64,000 bases of DNA from Deltaproteobacteria bacterium (GTDB lineage: Bacteria > Desulfobacterota > Desulfobulbia > Desulfobulbales > Desulfurivibrionaceae), in the NCBI GenBank assembly GCA_021802775.1, contig JAJZRJ010000002.1, positions 51,857 through 115,856 of the forward strand, written 5' to 3'. A program made the position numbers and the translations under genes. Under the pieces are notes generated by a model that ran no database searches, was not told where the DNA came from, and was given only the letters and a program-made list of their open reading frames with translations. Shown in pieces: positions 47,461 to 54,829 of this stretch. Within the stretch, counting starts at the first letter, position 1. Each line of letters opens with the position of its first letter.

Positions 47461-48750
47461 ATGGCTGATCTGAAGAAGATGTATTCCACCATCCTCGGGG
47501 ACCATTTCCCCCTGGAACTGACCATCACCTTTGGCGACCAGCAGTTGGTCTACAAGAAGAAGACCTGGAAGCTGACCCAGGACGACGGCTCGATCGAGGA
47601 GCGGGGCATCCGCTACGGCGAGAACCCGGACCAGGAGGCCGCGCTCTATGAGCTGGTGAACGGCAACCTCACCCTGGGCGGCTGCCGGTTCATCGGGCCG
47701 GGTCACGGCCTGGTGAGCGGCATCAATGCCGAGGACATGCTCCAGGTCGGCAAGCACCCGGGTAAGATCAACCTGACCGACATCGACAACGGCTTGAACA
47801 TCATCAAGTACCTGATGGATCGGCCGGCGGCGGTCATCCTCAAGCACAACAACCCGTGCGGCGCCGCCTACGGCACTTCCATTGCCGAGGCGTACAACCG
47901 TGCCAACCGGGCCGACCGCATTGCCGCCTTCGGCGGGGCGGTGATCTTCAACCGGCCGTGCGACAAGGCGAGTGCCGAGCTCTTGAGCCAGAACTACCTG
48001 GAGGTGGTCTGCGCCCCGGAGTTCGAGGCCGGCACCCTGGAGATTCTCGGCAAGCGCAAGAACCTGCGGGTGATCAGGATCAGCCGCATCGACCGGCTGG
48101 CCGAGTTCGAGAAATTCCGTTTCGTCGATTTCAAGAGCCTCATCGACGGCGGCCTCATCCTCCAGCAGTCGGCCATGAACTCCATCCGGTCCGTGGCCGA
48201 CCTCAAGCCCGCGGTCACCACCTACCAGGGCAAGGAGTATAAAGTTGAGCGCGAGCCCGACCAGCGCGAGATCGACGACATGCTCTTCGGCTGGGCCGTG
48301 GAGCACGGGGTCACCTCCAACTCGGTGATCTACGTCAAGGACGGCTGCACCGTGGGCATCGGCACCGGCGAGCAGGACCGGGTCGGCGTGGCCGACATCG
48401 CGGTCTACAAGGCATACACCAAGTATGCCGACATCGTCTGCTTCGATACCTACGGCATCCCCTATGCGGACCTGGTGCTGGAGATCGAGCAGGGCAAGCG
48501 CAGCAAGGCCGATCAGGAGGCCATCGATGCCAGAACCAGGGCGGACAAGGCGGGGCTGCCCGGCTCGGTGATGATCTCCGATGCCTTCTTCCCCTACCGC
48601 GACGGCGCCGATGTCGGCATCCGCCAGGGGGTCTCCGCCATCCTCCAGGCCGGCGGCTCGATGCGCGATTTCGAGACCATCCAGGCCTGCAACGAGGCGA
48701 ATCCCAAGGTGGCGATGAAGTATACCGGCCAGCGTTCGTTCAAACACTGA
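47461..48750 (+). CDS. Stand-alone AICAR transformylase (PurH C-terminal type)
   Basis: 429 aa from the ATG at 47461 after AAAGGAGGG. It matches the formyltransferase half of bifunctional PurH: RYGENPDQEAALYEL, the catalytic KHNNPCG (Lys128, His129), AFGGAVIFN, SVIYVKDGCTVGIGTGEQDR and DAFFPYRDG. It transfers a formyl group to AICAR in purine synthesis. The N-terminal IMP cyclohydrolase (MGS-like) domain of PurH is missing, so that step needs another gene. A good terminator follows; its link with the thiamine genes is unclear. Confidence 0.88.
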   Translation: MADLKKMYSTILGDHFPLELTITFGDQQLVYKKKTWKLTQDDGSIEERGIRYGENPDQEAALYELVNGNLTLGGCRFIGPGHGLVSGINAEDMLQVGKHPGKINLTDIDNGLNIIKYLMDRPAAVILKHNNPCGAAYGTSIAEAYNRANRADRIAAFGGAVIFNRPCDKASAELLSQNYLEVVCAPEFEAGTLEILGKRKNLRVIRISRIDRLAEFEKFRFVDFKSLIDGGLILQQSAMNSIRSVADLKPAVTTYQGKEYKVEREPDQREIDDMLFGWAVEHGVTSNSVIYVKDGCTVGIGTGEQDRVGVADIAVYKAYTKYADIVCFDTYGIPYADLVLEIEQGKRSKADQEAIDARTRADKAGLPGSVMISDAFFPYRDGADVGIRQGVSAILQAGGSMRDFETIQACNEANPKVAMKYTGQRSFKH

Positions 48751-48778
48751 GCGGTCGCGGCAGCGCGGTTGGTGACAG

Positions 48779-48818
48779 ATGGCGCCGCGGGCGATAATGC
48801 CCCCGGCGCCATTTTTTT
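48779..48818 (+). terminator. Intrinsic terminator after the AICAR transformylase gene
   Basis: A 14-position stem (ATGGCGCCG-C-GGGC with GCCC-C-CGGCGCCAT, one C-C mismatch), 6-nt loop, then seven Ts. Confidence 0.93.
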
Positions 48819-48893
48819 GCGCGCGGGCTCGTTGCCGGGGCATGGCAGGAGCTGTGTCGTTCTGCCCTGGCCCGGGGCGTTCCCCGGTTGCGA

Positions 48894-49919
48894 CTACCCC
48901 CTCTTGTCGTCGTCCAGCAGGTCGGGATAGTGCTTGCGCATGCAGTCCGGGCAGACGCCATGGCTGAAGTCCACCCCGGAGTGTTTGCTGAGGTAGCCTT
49001 CCAGCTGGTTCCAGTAGCCCTTGTCGTCCCGGATCTTCTTGCACCACGAGCAGATGGGCAGAAGGCCGCTCAGGGTCTTCACCTCGGCCAGCGACTTCTG
49101 CAATTCGGTGATCAGCCGCTCCATCTCGGCCTCGGCCCGTTTGCGGGCGGTGATGTCGTGGAAGATGGTGCGGGTGTAAACAGGTTTGCCGTCCTTGAGC
49201 TTGGCGCTGGCATTGCCCTCCACCAAAATCCTGCGACCATCCTTGGCAAGGAAGACCGTTTCGATCCGGTCCACCGGTGTGCCGGCCATCACCTTGCCGA
49301 AGGCCGCCTGGCAGTGGGCGGTTTCCTCCGGTGCCAGGATATCGAAGAGGCTCATCCGTCTGATCTCCTCCTCGTCATAGCCCAGGGTCTGCCGCCAGGC
49401 CGGGTTGACATAGAGGAAGCGGCCGGCCGGATCGATGCTCTGGATCAGGTCGGTGGTGTTCTCGAACAGGTCGCGGAAGCGTTCCTGGCTGTCGCGCAGG
49501 GCCTCTTCGGTTTTGCGGCGCTCGGCAAGGTGCCGGAGCAGCGGGCGGTTGATGAAGAGATAGAGCAGCGGAGTAACGAAGAGCGCCAGCAGCAGCGCGT
49601 CAACCAGTACCCTGGGCAGCGCGGAGGCCGGCTGCCATTGCCGGAGCAGGAGCATGACCAGGAATTCCGCCAGAAAGACGGAAACCAGCGTGAAGAGGAG
49701 CGAGAAGTGGGGGGATTGCGCGCGGTTGTCGCCGCTCGCGTCAGGCGTCTGCTGCCGGTGGTCGCCGAGGAGAAGGAGCGCGATCATGCCGAGCAGGAAG
49801 GCGGACATCAGGAGGAGCGGCAGGAAGGAGGGAATGGTCGCATCGGTGATGAGCAGGTGGTAGGCCAGGCCCACCACGCAGACGATGACGAAGATGGAGA
49901 TGAGCCGTTTCCGGCGCAT
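48894..49919 (-). CDS. Membrane PAS sensor with C-terminal zinc-ribbon-like motif
   Basis: 341 aa. The N-terminus has about four membrane helices (roughly 6-25, 30-52, 70-92, 104-126). A coiled linker (AERRKTEEALRDSQERF) leads to a PAS/PAC domain (about 145-265: FENTTDLIQSIDPAGRFLYVN ... TIFHDITARKR). A second short helix follows, then CSWCKKIRDDKGYW and SHGVCPDC near the end. No kinase, GGDEF or other output domain is present. It starts one base after the hydrogenase large-subunit stop (TGACATG), so it is probably cotranscribed with that operon. Function unknown; it might sense redox state or metal. Confidence 0.8.
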   Translation of the reverse strand: MRRKRLISIFVIVCVVGLAYHLLITDATIPSFLPLLLMSAFLLGMIALLLLGDHRQQTPDASGDNRAQSPHFSLLFTLVSVFLAEFLVMLLLRQWQPASALPRVLVDALLLALFVTPLLYLFINRPLLRHLAERRKTEEALRDSQERFRDLFENTTDLIQSIDPAGRFLYVNPAWRQTLGYDEEEIRRMSLFDILAPEETAHCQAAFGKVMAGTPVDRIETVFLAKDGRRILVEGNASAKLKDGKPVYTRTIFHDITARKRAEAEMERLITELQKSLAEVKTLSGLLPICSWCKKIRDDKGYWNQLEGYLSKHSGVDFSHGVCPDCMRKHYPDLLDDDKRG

Positions 49920-49920
49920 G

Positions 49921-51195
49921 TCAGTGCACCGAGCAGGAGATGCAGGGGTCGTAGGCGCGCACCAGCATCTGGGCGAGGAGTTCGATGTCGGTGTCCGCCT
50001 TGCCCTGGGCTGCCCACTGGCGGGCCAGGGCCTTGAGGTCGGCGTGGATGTTGGCGTGATTCTGGCTGGTGGGGATGACGCAGTCCGCCTTCACGATGCG
50101 GCCCTCTCTGTCGAATTCATAGGCATGATACAGGATACCGCGGGGCACCTCCACCGCGCCCACCCCCTTGCCCTTCTTCGGGGTCACCGGAACGCGGGGC
50201 GGTCGCCACTTGCGCTTGAGCAGTTCCTTGATGATGGCCAGGGAGTCGTGGGCCACGTGCACGCATTCCACCAGTTGGGCGATGTTGGCCATGAAGGGGT
50301 TGTGGTTGACCGGGGTCAGGCCGAAGCCCCTGGCCACCTTGCGCGCCGCCGGGTGCAGGTGGTCGAAGTTGTTGTTCAGCCGGGCGAGCGCCCCCACGGC
50401 AAAGGCGTCGCGGGAAAGCCGGCTCAGTTTCGAGGTAAAGCCTTGCTCGCAGTATTCGTTGGTCATGGCGCGGTAGTCCTCTTCCTGCTTCACCACCCCG
50501 TCCGAAGAGACGAGCTCCCCGCCGATGAAGGGGTAGCAGTGATCGCCCTTGAGGGAGACGAATTCCGTCTCCCGCGCAAAATCGGGAATGGTGAAGGTGG
50601 CAAAGAGCTCGGCCGCAGCGGCGAGATCCTCCTGGGCAGCGAGCAGTCGTTGAGCCAGGCGTTCGAGCTGCGCCTTTTCCGGCAGCATGGTGAAGCCGCC
50701 GACCACGGTGCGGGTCGGGTGGAGCCGGCGGCCGCCGATGAGGTCGCAGGCGTCGTTGGCCAGCAGTTTCAGGCGCAGAGCCCGCTGCACCTCCGCCGGA
50801 TGGCTCCGGGTCAGCGGCAGCACGCTGCCGACCCCGAGAAAATCCGGGGCCGCCAGGAAGTAGAGATGCAGGATGTGGCTCTGCATGGTCTCCATGTGCT
50901 TGAGCAGCAGCCGGAGTTCATCGGTCTGCTCCGCGGGGGTGATGCCGAAGGCGTTTTCCACCGCCCGGATGCTGGCCAGGGTATGGCCGATGGAGCAGAT
51001 GCCGCAGATGCGGCCGCAGAGGTAGGGCGCATTTTCCCAGAGCTTGCCCACCAGCATCGCCTCGAAGAAGCGCGGCGTCTCCACCACCTCCCAGCGCGCC
51101 TCCTCCACCGTGCCGTTCTTGATCCGGATGCGGATGTTGCCGTGGCCTTCGACGCGGGTCAGGTGGTTGATGGCGATGGTGCGGGAGGGCTTCAT
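49921..51195 (-). CDS. hydA: NiFe hydrogenase group 3b large subunit
   Basis: 424 aa catalytic subunit. The first metal motif RICGIC (Cys64, Cys67) and the second DPCISCSVH (Cys418, Cys421) provide the four Ni-Fe ligands. In most NiFe hydrogenases a short peptide after this His is removed in maturation; here the protein ends exactly at His424. With the three preceding genes it forms an NAD(P)-linked cytoplasmic group 3b (sulfhydrogenase-type) enzyme, bidirectional in known members. The start overlaps the small-subunit stop (ATGA). Confidence 0.95.
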   Translation of the reverse strand: MKPSRTIAINHLTRVEGHGNIRIRIKNGTVEEARWEVVETPRFFEAMLVGKLWENAPYLCGRICGICSIGHTLASIRAVENAFGITPAEQTDELRLLLKHMETMQSHILHLYFLAAPDFLGVGSVLPLTRSHPAEVQRALRLKLLANDACDLIGGRRLHPTRTVVGGFTMLPEKAQLERLAQRLLAAQEDLAAAAELFATFTIPDFARETEFVSLKGDHCYPFIGGELVSSDGVVKQEEDYRAMTNEYCEQGFTSKLSRLSRDAFAVGALARLNNNFDHLHPAARKVARGFGLTPVNHNPFMANIAQLVECVHVAHDSLAIIKELLKRKWRPPRVPVTPKKGKGVGAVEVPRGILYHAYEFDREGRIVKADCVIPTSQNHANIHADLKALARQWAAQGKADTDIELLAQMLVRAYDPCISCSVH

Positions 51196-52016
51196 GCCTG
51201 TCCGGTGCTCCTTGCCTTCCGCGGGTGTTCGGACTGCCGGCGTAATTCAGCCACCTGGCCGGCAAAGCCGCCGAAGCATTCCAGGCGGTCGATGATGATC
51301 TCCCGGGAAAAGCCGTGCCGGGCCATGATCGCCTCAAGCTCTCTGACGTTGGCTGCCTCGGCCGGACCGCGGCAGCCCCAGCAGCCCCGGCGGTTATTCG
51401 GGCACCAGGCGTCGCAGCCGGCGCGGGTGATGGGCCCCAGGCAGGGTTCGCCGAGGCCGAAGAGGCAGATGTTCTCGTTGGCCTTGCATTCCATGCAGAC
51501 CGGGTATTTCGGCATGGTGATCTTTTTGCCCACCACCAGATTGGTGACCACCTTTTCGATCTCCTCCTTCCTGGGCGGGCAGCCGTAGAGCATGAAGTCC
51601 ACGGTGACGAAGTCGCTTATGGGCCGCACCTTCTGGGTCGCAATCGGGAAATTCCCGTAGACCTCTTTCTTCACCCATTTGAGATCGTTAAAGCGATTTT
51701 TGAGCTGATTTACCCCGCCGAAGCAGGCGCAGGAGCCGAGCGCCACCAGGATCTTGGCCTGGGTCCGGATTTTTTCAAGGCGCGTCACCTCGTCCGCCCG
51801 GCTGATGCTGCCCTCGACCAGGGCGATGTCGTAGTCGCCGGCCTGCTCGGTCATGGCCTCGCGGAAGTTGACGAGTTCCATGAGGTCCAGGAAATCGAGC
51901 AGGGTTGCTTCGTTGTTGACGAACTGGAGCTGGCAGCCTTCGCAGGAGGTGAAGTCGAAGACACCGACCCGCGGCCGCGCGAGTTCGACGCCGAGATAGG
52001 AGCGGGGCCCGGGCAT
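51192..52016 (-). CDS. hydD: NiFe hydrogenase group 3b small subunit
   Basis: 274 aa from the ATG at 52016, whose A is the last base of the preceding stop (TGATG). Fe-S ligands include FTSCEGC near the N-terminus, LGSCACFGGV, YGCPP, and a Cys-rich region CMECKANENIC with GEPCLGP, GCDAWCPNNRRGCWGC. No Tat signal is present, consistent with a cytoplasmic enzyme. It transfers electrons between the Ni-Fe site and the diaphorase subunits. Confidence 0.94.
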   Translation of the reverse strand: MPGPRSYLGVELARPRVGVFDFTSCEGCQLQFVNNEATLLDFLDLMELVNFREAMTEQAGDYDIALVEGSISRADEVTRLEKIRTQAKILVALGSCACFGGVNQLKNRFNDLKWVKKEVYGNFPIATQKVRPISDFVTVDFMLYGCPPRKEEIEKVVTNLVVGKKITMPKYPVCMECKANENICLFGLGEPCLGPITRAGCDAWCPNNRRGCWGCRGPAEAANVRELEAIMARHGFSREIIIDRLECFGGFAGQVAELRRQSEHPRKARSTGQA

Positions 52017-52918
52017 CAGATCGCCTCCTTGAGGTTCATCACCGTCCAGTAGTCGAAGACCGGGCCGTCGAGGCAGGTGTAGGTGGAGCCGATGTTGCAG
52101 CGGCAGCATTTGCCGCGGCCGCAGTGCATCCGGCGCTCCAGCGAGACGAACATCTTCTGCAGCGGCAGGCCCGCCTCGGTGAGCAGGGCGCAGACGAAGC
52201 GGAACATCACCGGCGGGCCGCAGACAATGGCAAAGGTGGTGGCAGGCTGAAAATCAGCACTGGCGATCCGCGCCTTGAGCAGTCCGGTGATCAGGCCGGT
52301 GGCCCCGCGCCAGGTGCGGTCAGGCTTGTCCACGGTGATGGCGAGGTGGATATCGAACTGCCGCCACGAGTCGTACTGATAGGTAAAAAGCAGGTCGGCC
52401 GGATTCTTTGCGCCATACATGACATCAACCCGGCCGTAGCGGCTGCGATTTTCGAGCACGCCCAGGAGTGGTGACCGCAGGGGCACAAGGCCGAGCCCGC
52501 CGCCGATGAACAGGACGTCCTGGCCCACCATATTTTCCACCGGGAAATGGGTGCCGAATGGCCCGCTGATCCCGACCCGGGCCCCACGCTCCATCCGGCT
52601 CAAGAAGTGGGTGAGGTTGCCGGCGTCGCGGATGCAGAGTTCGAGATCGCCGCGGCGCAAGGATGAGGAGGAGATGGAAAAAGGCGCCTCGCCGATGCCG
52701 GGGACTTCCAGCATCACGAACTGGCCGGGTCTGAAATTGAAGCGCTGGCGCTCCTCCGGGTCGATGATCTGAAGCTGATAGAGCCTCTCCGCCTTGGTCA
52801 GCGGATAGACGTTGGTAATCTCGGTCCGGTAGCTGTACTCGAAGCTGGCCGGATCCTGCCGGGGGTGGACTCCGCCGTTCCGGGCGAGGATGTTGATGAA
52901 AGGCAGGTGGTCGGCCAT
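52016..52918 (-). CDS. hydG: Hydrogenase FAD/NAD(P)-binding subunit
   Basis: 300 aa from the ATG at 52918 (MADHLPFINIL), 1 bp after the previous gene. A ferredoxin-NADP reductase fold: FRPGQFVMLEVPGIGEAPFS for FAD, FIGGGLGLVPLRSPL for NAD(P), CGPPVMFRFV. The C-terminal CGRGKCCRCNIG with a later TCLDGP provides a [2Fe-2S] cluster. It matches the gamma subunit of group 3b hydrogenases. Confidence 0.94.
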   Translation of the reverse strand: MADHLPFINILARNGGVHPRQDPASFEYSYRTEITNVYPLTKAERLYQLQIIDPEERQRFNFRPGQFVMLEVPGIGEAPFSISSSSLRRGDLELCIRDAGNLTHFLSRMERGARVGISGPFGTHFPVENMVGQDVLFIGGGLGLVPLRSPLLGVLENRSRYGRVDVMYGAKNPADLLFTYQYDSWRQFDIHLAITVDKPDRTWRGATGLITGLLKARIASADFQPATTFAIVCGPPVMFRFVCALLTEAGLPLQKMFVSLERRMHCGRGKCCRCNIGSTYTCLDGPVFDYWTVMNLKEAI

Positions 52919-52919
52919 C

Positions 52920-53960
52920 TCAGGCCCCCCTGGCGCGGACGCTGGCAAGGACTGCCGGGACGGTGATCCCGGCCAGGCACGCCTCGCCGCAGCGGCCGCA
53001 GCCAACGCAGAGCGGTTCCTCGTAGGCCTCCACAAAGCCGCGGTGCTTGTGGTAATAGCGGTATTTGAGGCGGGTGGCGGTTTGCGGCCGGAAGTTGTGG
53101 CCGCCGGCCACCTCGGCAAAGTCGATCAGGTTGCAGGAGTAAAGATACTTGGTCTTGGCCGCCCCGGTGAGGTCGAGGTCCACTGTCTCCTCCACCCCGT
53201 AGCAGTAGCAGGTGGGGCAGACGTTGGCGCAGGTGCCGCAGGAGAGGCATTTGTCGCCCCACTGCTGCCAGGCCGGTGATTCGAATTCCAGGTCCAGCAG
53301 CTTGGTGAGGTCGGAGGTATCCACCGTGGTCGTAAAGCGCCGGTTACGCTCGGCCACCACCTCCTTGTAGCGGTCGTGATCCTTGACGGTCGGCGGCCGG
53401 GTGGCGATCTTCCGCAGGAATTGATAGGCGGTAGCCGAGAGGATTTCGGCAAAATACCGATCCCCGAGGTCGGTGAGGAAGAGATCGAAGCCGCGCAGGG
53501 CGGTGTCGGTGCCCATGGAGCGGCAGAAGCACTGGGGCTGGGGCTGGCAGTCCTGGCCGATGATGAACATGTTGCGCCGCTTGGCCGTATAATACGGGTT
53601 GGGATAGGGCGGGGCGGTGAGCACCTTGTCGAGCTTGTTCAGGGCGTTGATATCGCAGGCGTGCAGGCCGAAGAAGACCACCGGCTTGTAGATATTGTAA
53701 TCCACCTGTTTCTCCCAGTCATTGCCCTGCATGGTAAAGGTGCAGAGGGACTCGCGGTGGGGCAGGAAGTGGCGCTTGGCCGAGTGGATGGTGGCGGGGT
53801 AATCGAGACGAAGGTCCTGGAAGCGATAGACCACGTCGAAGTCATAGAGCGGGCGGCCGGCGCTGTCCGTGCCTTTTTTTACCGGCCCGACCACCGTGTT
53901 GGCAGCCAGCAGGTCAAAAAGGCGCGGCAGTTCCTTCGCGCTGAAGGTGGCAAAAATCAT
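52920..53960 (-). CDS. hydB: Hydrogenase 4Fe-4S beta subunit
   Basis: 346 aa, first gene of the hydrogenase operon. An N-terminal region with conserved Cys (HACDINALNKLD, DCQPQPQCFC) is followed by two ferredoxin motifs, CLSCGTCANVCPTC (about 242-255) and CVGCGRCGEAC (about 324-334). It resembles the beta subunit of Pyrococcus-type sulfhydrogenases and the anaerobic sulfite reductase A family. GAGGAG precedes the ATG. Downstream genes overlap or lie within 1 bp. Confidence 0.93.
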   Translation of the reverse strand: MIFATFSAKELPRLFDLLAANTVVGPVKKGTDSAGRPLYDFDVVYRFQDLRLDYPATIHSAKRHFLPHRESLCTFTMQGNDWEKQVDYNIYKPVVFFGLHACDINALNKLDKVLTAPPYPNPYYTAKRRNMFIIGQDCQPQPQCFCRSMGTDTALRGFDLFLTDLGDRYFAEILSATAYQFLRKIATRPPTVKDHDRYKEVVAERNRRFTTTVDTSDLTKLLDLEFESPAWQQWGDKCLSCGTCANVCPTCYCYGVEETVDLDLTGAAKTKYLYSCNLIDFAEVAGGHNFRPQTATRLKYRYYHKHRGFVEAYEEPLCVGCGRCGEACLAGITVPAVLASVRARGA

Positions 53961-53978
53961 GGCCCGGCTCCTCTATGC

Positions 53979-54002
53979 AAAAGGGCGGTGAAAAACCGCC
54001 CT
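53979..54002 (-). terminator. Hairpin with T run between rlpA and the hydrogenase operon
   Basis: Minus strand: AGGGCGGT, TTTTC loop, ACCGCCCT, then TTT. It lies 50 bp after the rlpA stop and only ~20 bp before hydB, so it may end the rlpA transcript, or act as a 5' hairpin on the hydrogenase message. Confidence 0.65.
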
Positions 54003-54009
54003 CTGTCTT

Positions 54010-54039
54010 GGGATACCGCGTTTGACCGCGAAAAGTCAA
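54010..54039 (-). promoter_or_regulatory. Putative hydrogenase operon promoter
   Basis: On the minus strand TTGACT (54039-54034), 18-bp spacer, TATCCC (54015-54010). Transcription would begin near 54003, right at the 53979-54002 hairpin. The -10 is weak. Confidence 0.35.
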
Positions 54040-54052
54040 GCCGAAGGGCGGT

Positions 54053-54829
54053 TCAGTGGGCGACTATGTAAGCGCCCGGGAAGCCGGCCTCGATCATTAC
54101 CCGCTCCATCTCCCTGGCCGCGGTGAGGGTGTTGCCGCCCCGCACCTGCACGCGGTGGAAGGCCTTGTCGCCGCTTCCATAGTCGAAGACCACGGCCTCG
54201 CGGCCCTCACGGATCAAGCGATCGCGCAGCCGTTCGGCATTGGCCGTCAATTTGAAGGCGCCGACCTGGACATAGAAGTTGCCGACCTGGAGGTTCTGCG
54301 TTTCGACAAAGCGGGTCGTCGTCACCCCGCCCTCCGTCGTCTTCACCGCCTCGCCCAGCGCGGTGATCCGCACCCGGCCGGTGCCGGTGCGGACAATGCC
54401 GAGTTCGGTGGCGGCGCGGAAGGAGAGGTCGATGATCCGGTCTTTCACAAAGGGACCGCGGTCGTTGACCCGCACCATGAGTTCCCGGCCGTTGGCCAGG
54501 TTCCTGACCAGGAGCGGGGTGTGCATGGGCAGGATTTTGTGGGCCGCGGTGAGCTCGTGCATGTCGTAGGTTTCGCCGTTGGAAGTCTTGCGGCCATGGA
54601 ACGGGTGGCCATACCAGGAGGCGATGCCGGTCTCCTCGTAGCCCTGGGCCGAGGGGATGGGGTAGTAGGTCTTGCCGTCGATCACATAAGGCCGCTGGGT
54701 GGCCGGCACCCTGCCACCCTTGGGGGGAGGTGGTGCGCCGCCGGGCGGCGGTATCACCTTGGGCGCACAGGCAGTGAAGAGCAGGGCAAGGCCGAGGGCC
54801 AGGGTAAGAAAGGGGAGGCGATGGTTCAT
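54053..54829 (-). CDS. rlpA: RlpA-like septal lipoprotein with SPOR domain
   Basis: 258 aa. A lipobox (LLFTAC, Cys21) follows the signal peptide, with a Pro/Gly-rich linker. The double-psi beta-barrel of RlpA (TGIASWYGHPFHGRKTSNGE, VNDRGPFVKDRIIDLS) occupies about 65-155, and a SPOR domain (FYVQVGAFKLTANAERLRDR) about 182-258, which binds denuded septal glycan. Known RlpA enzymes are lytic transglycosylases for such strands. Its ATG overlaps the preceding cytochrome stop by 4 bp. Confidence 0.93.
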   Translation of the reverse strand: MNHRLPFLTLALGLALLFTACAPKVIPPPGGAPPPPKGGRVPATQRPYVIDGKTYYPIPSAQGYEETGIASWYGHPFHGRKTSNGETYDMHELTAAHKILPMHTPLLVRNLANGRELMVRVNDRGPFVKDRIIDLSFRAATELGIVRTGTGRVRITALGEAVKTTEGGVTTTRFVETQNLQVGNFYVQVGAFKLTANAERLRDRLIREGREAVVFDYGSGDKAFHRVQVRGGNTLTAAREMERVMIEAGFPGAYIVAH

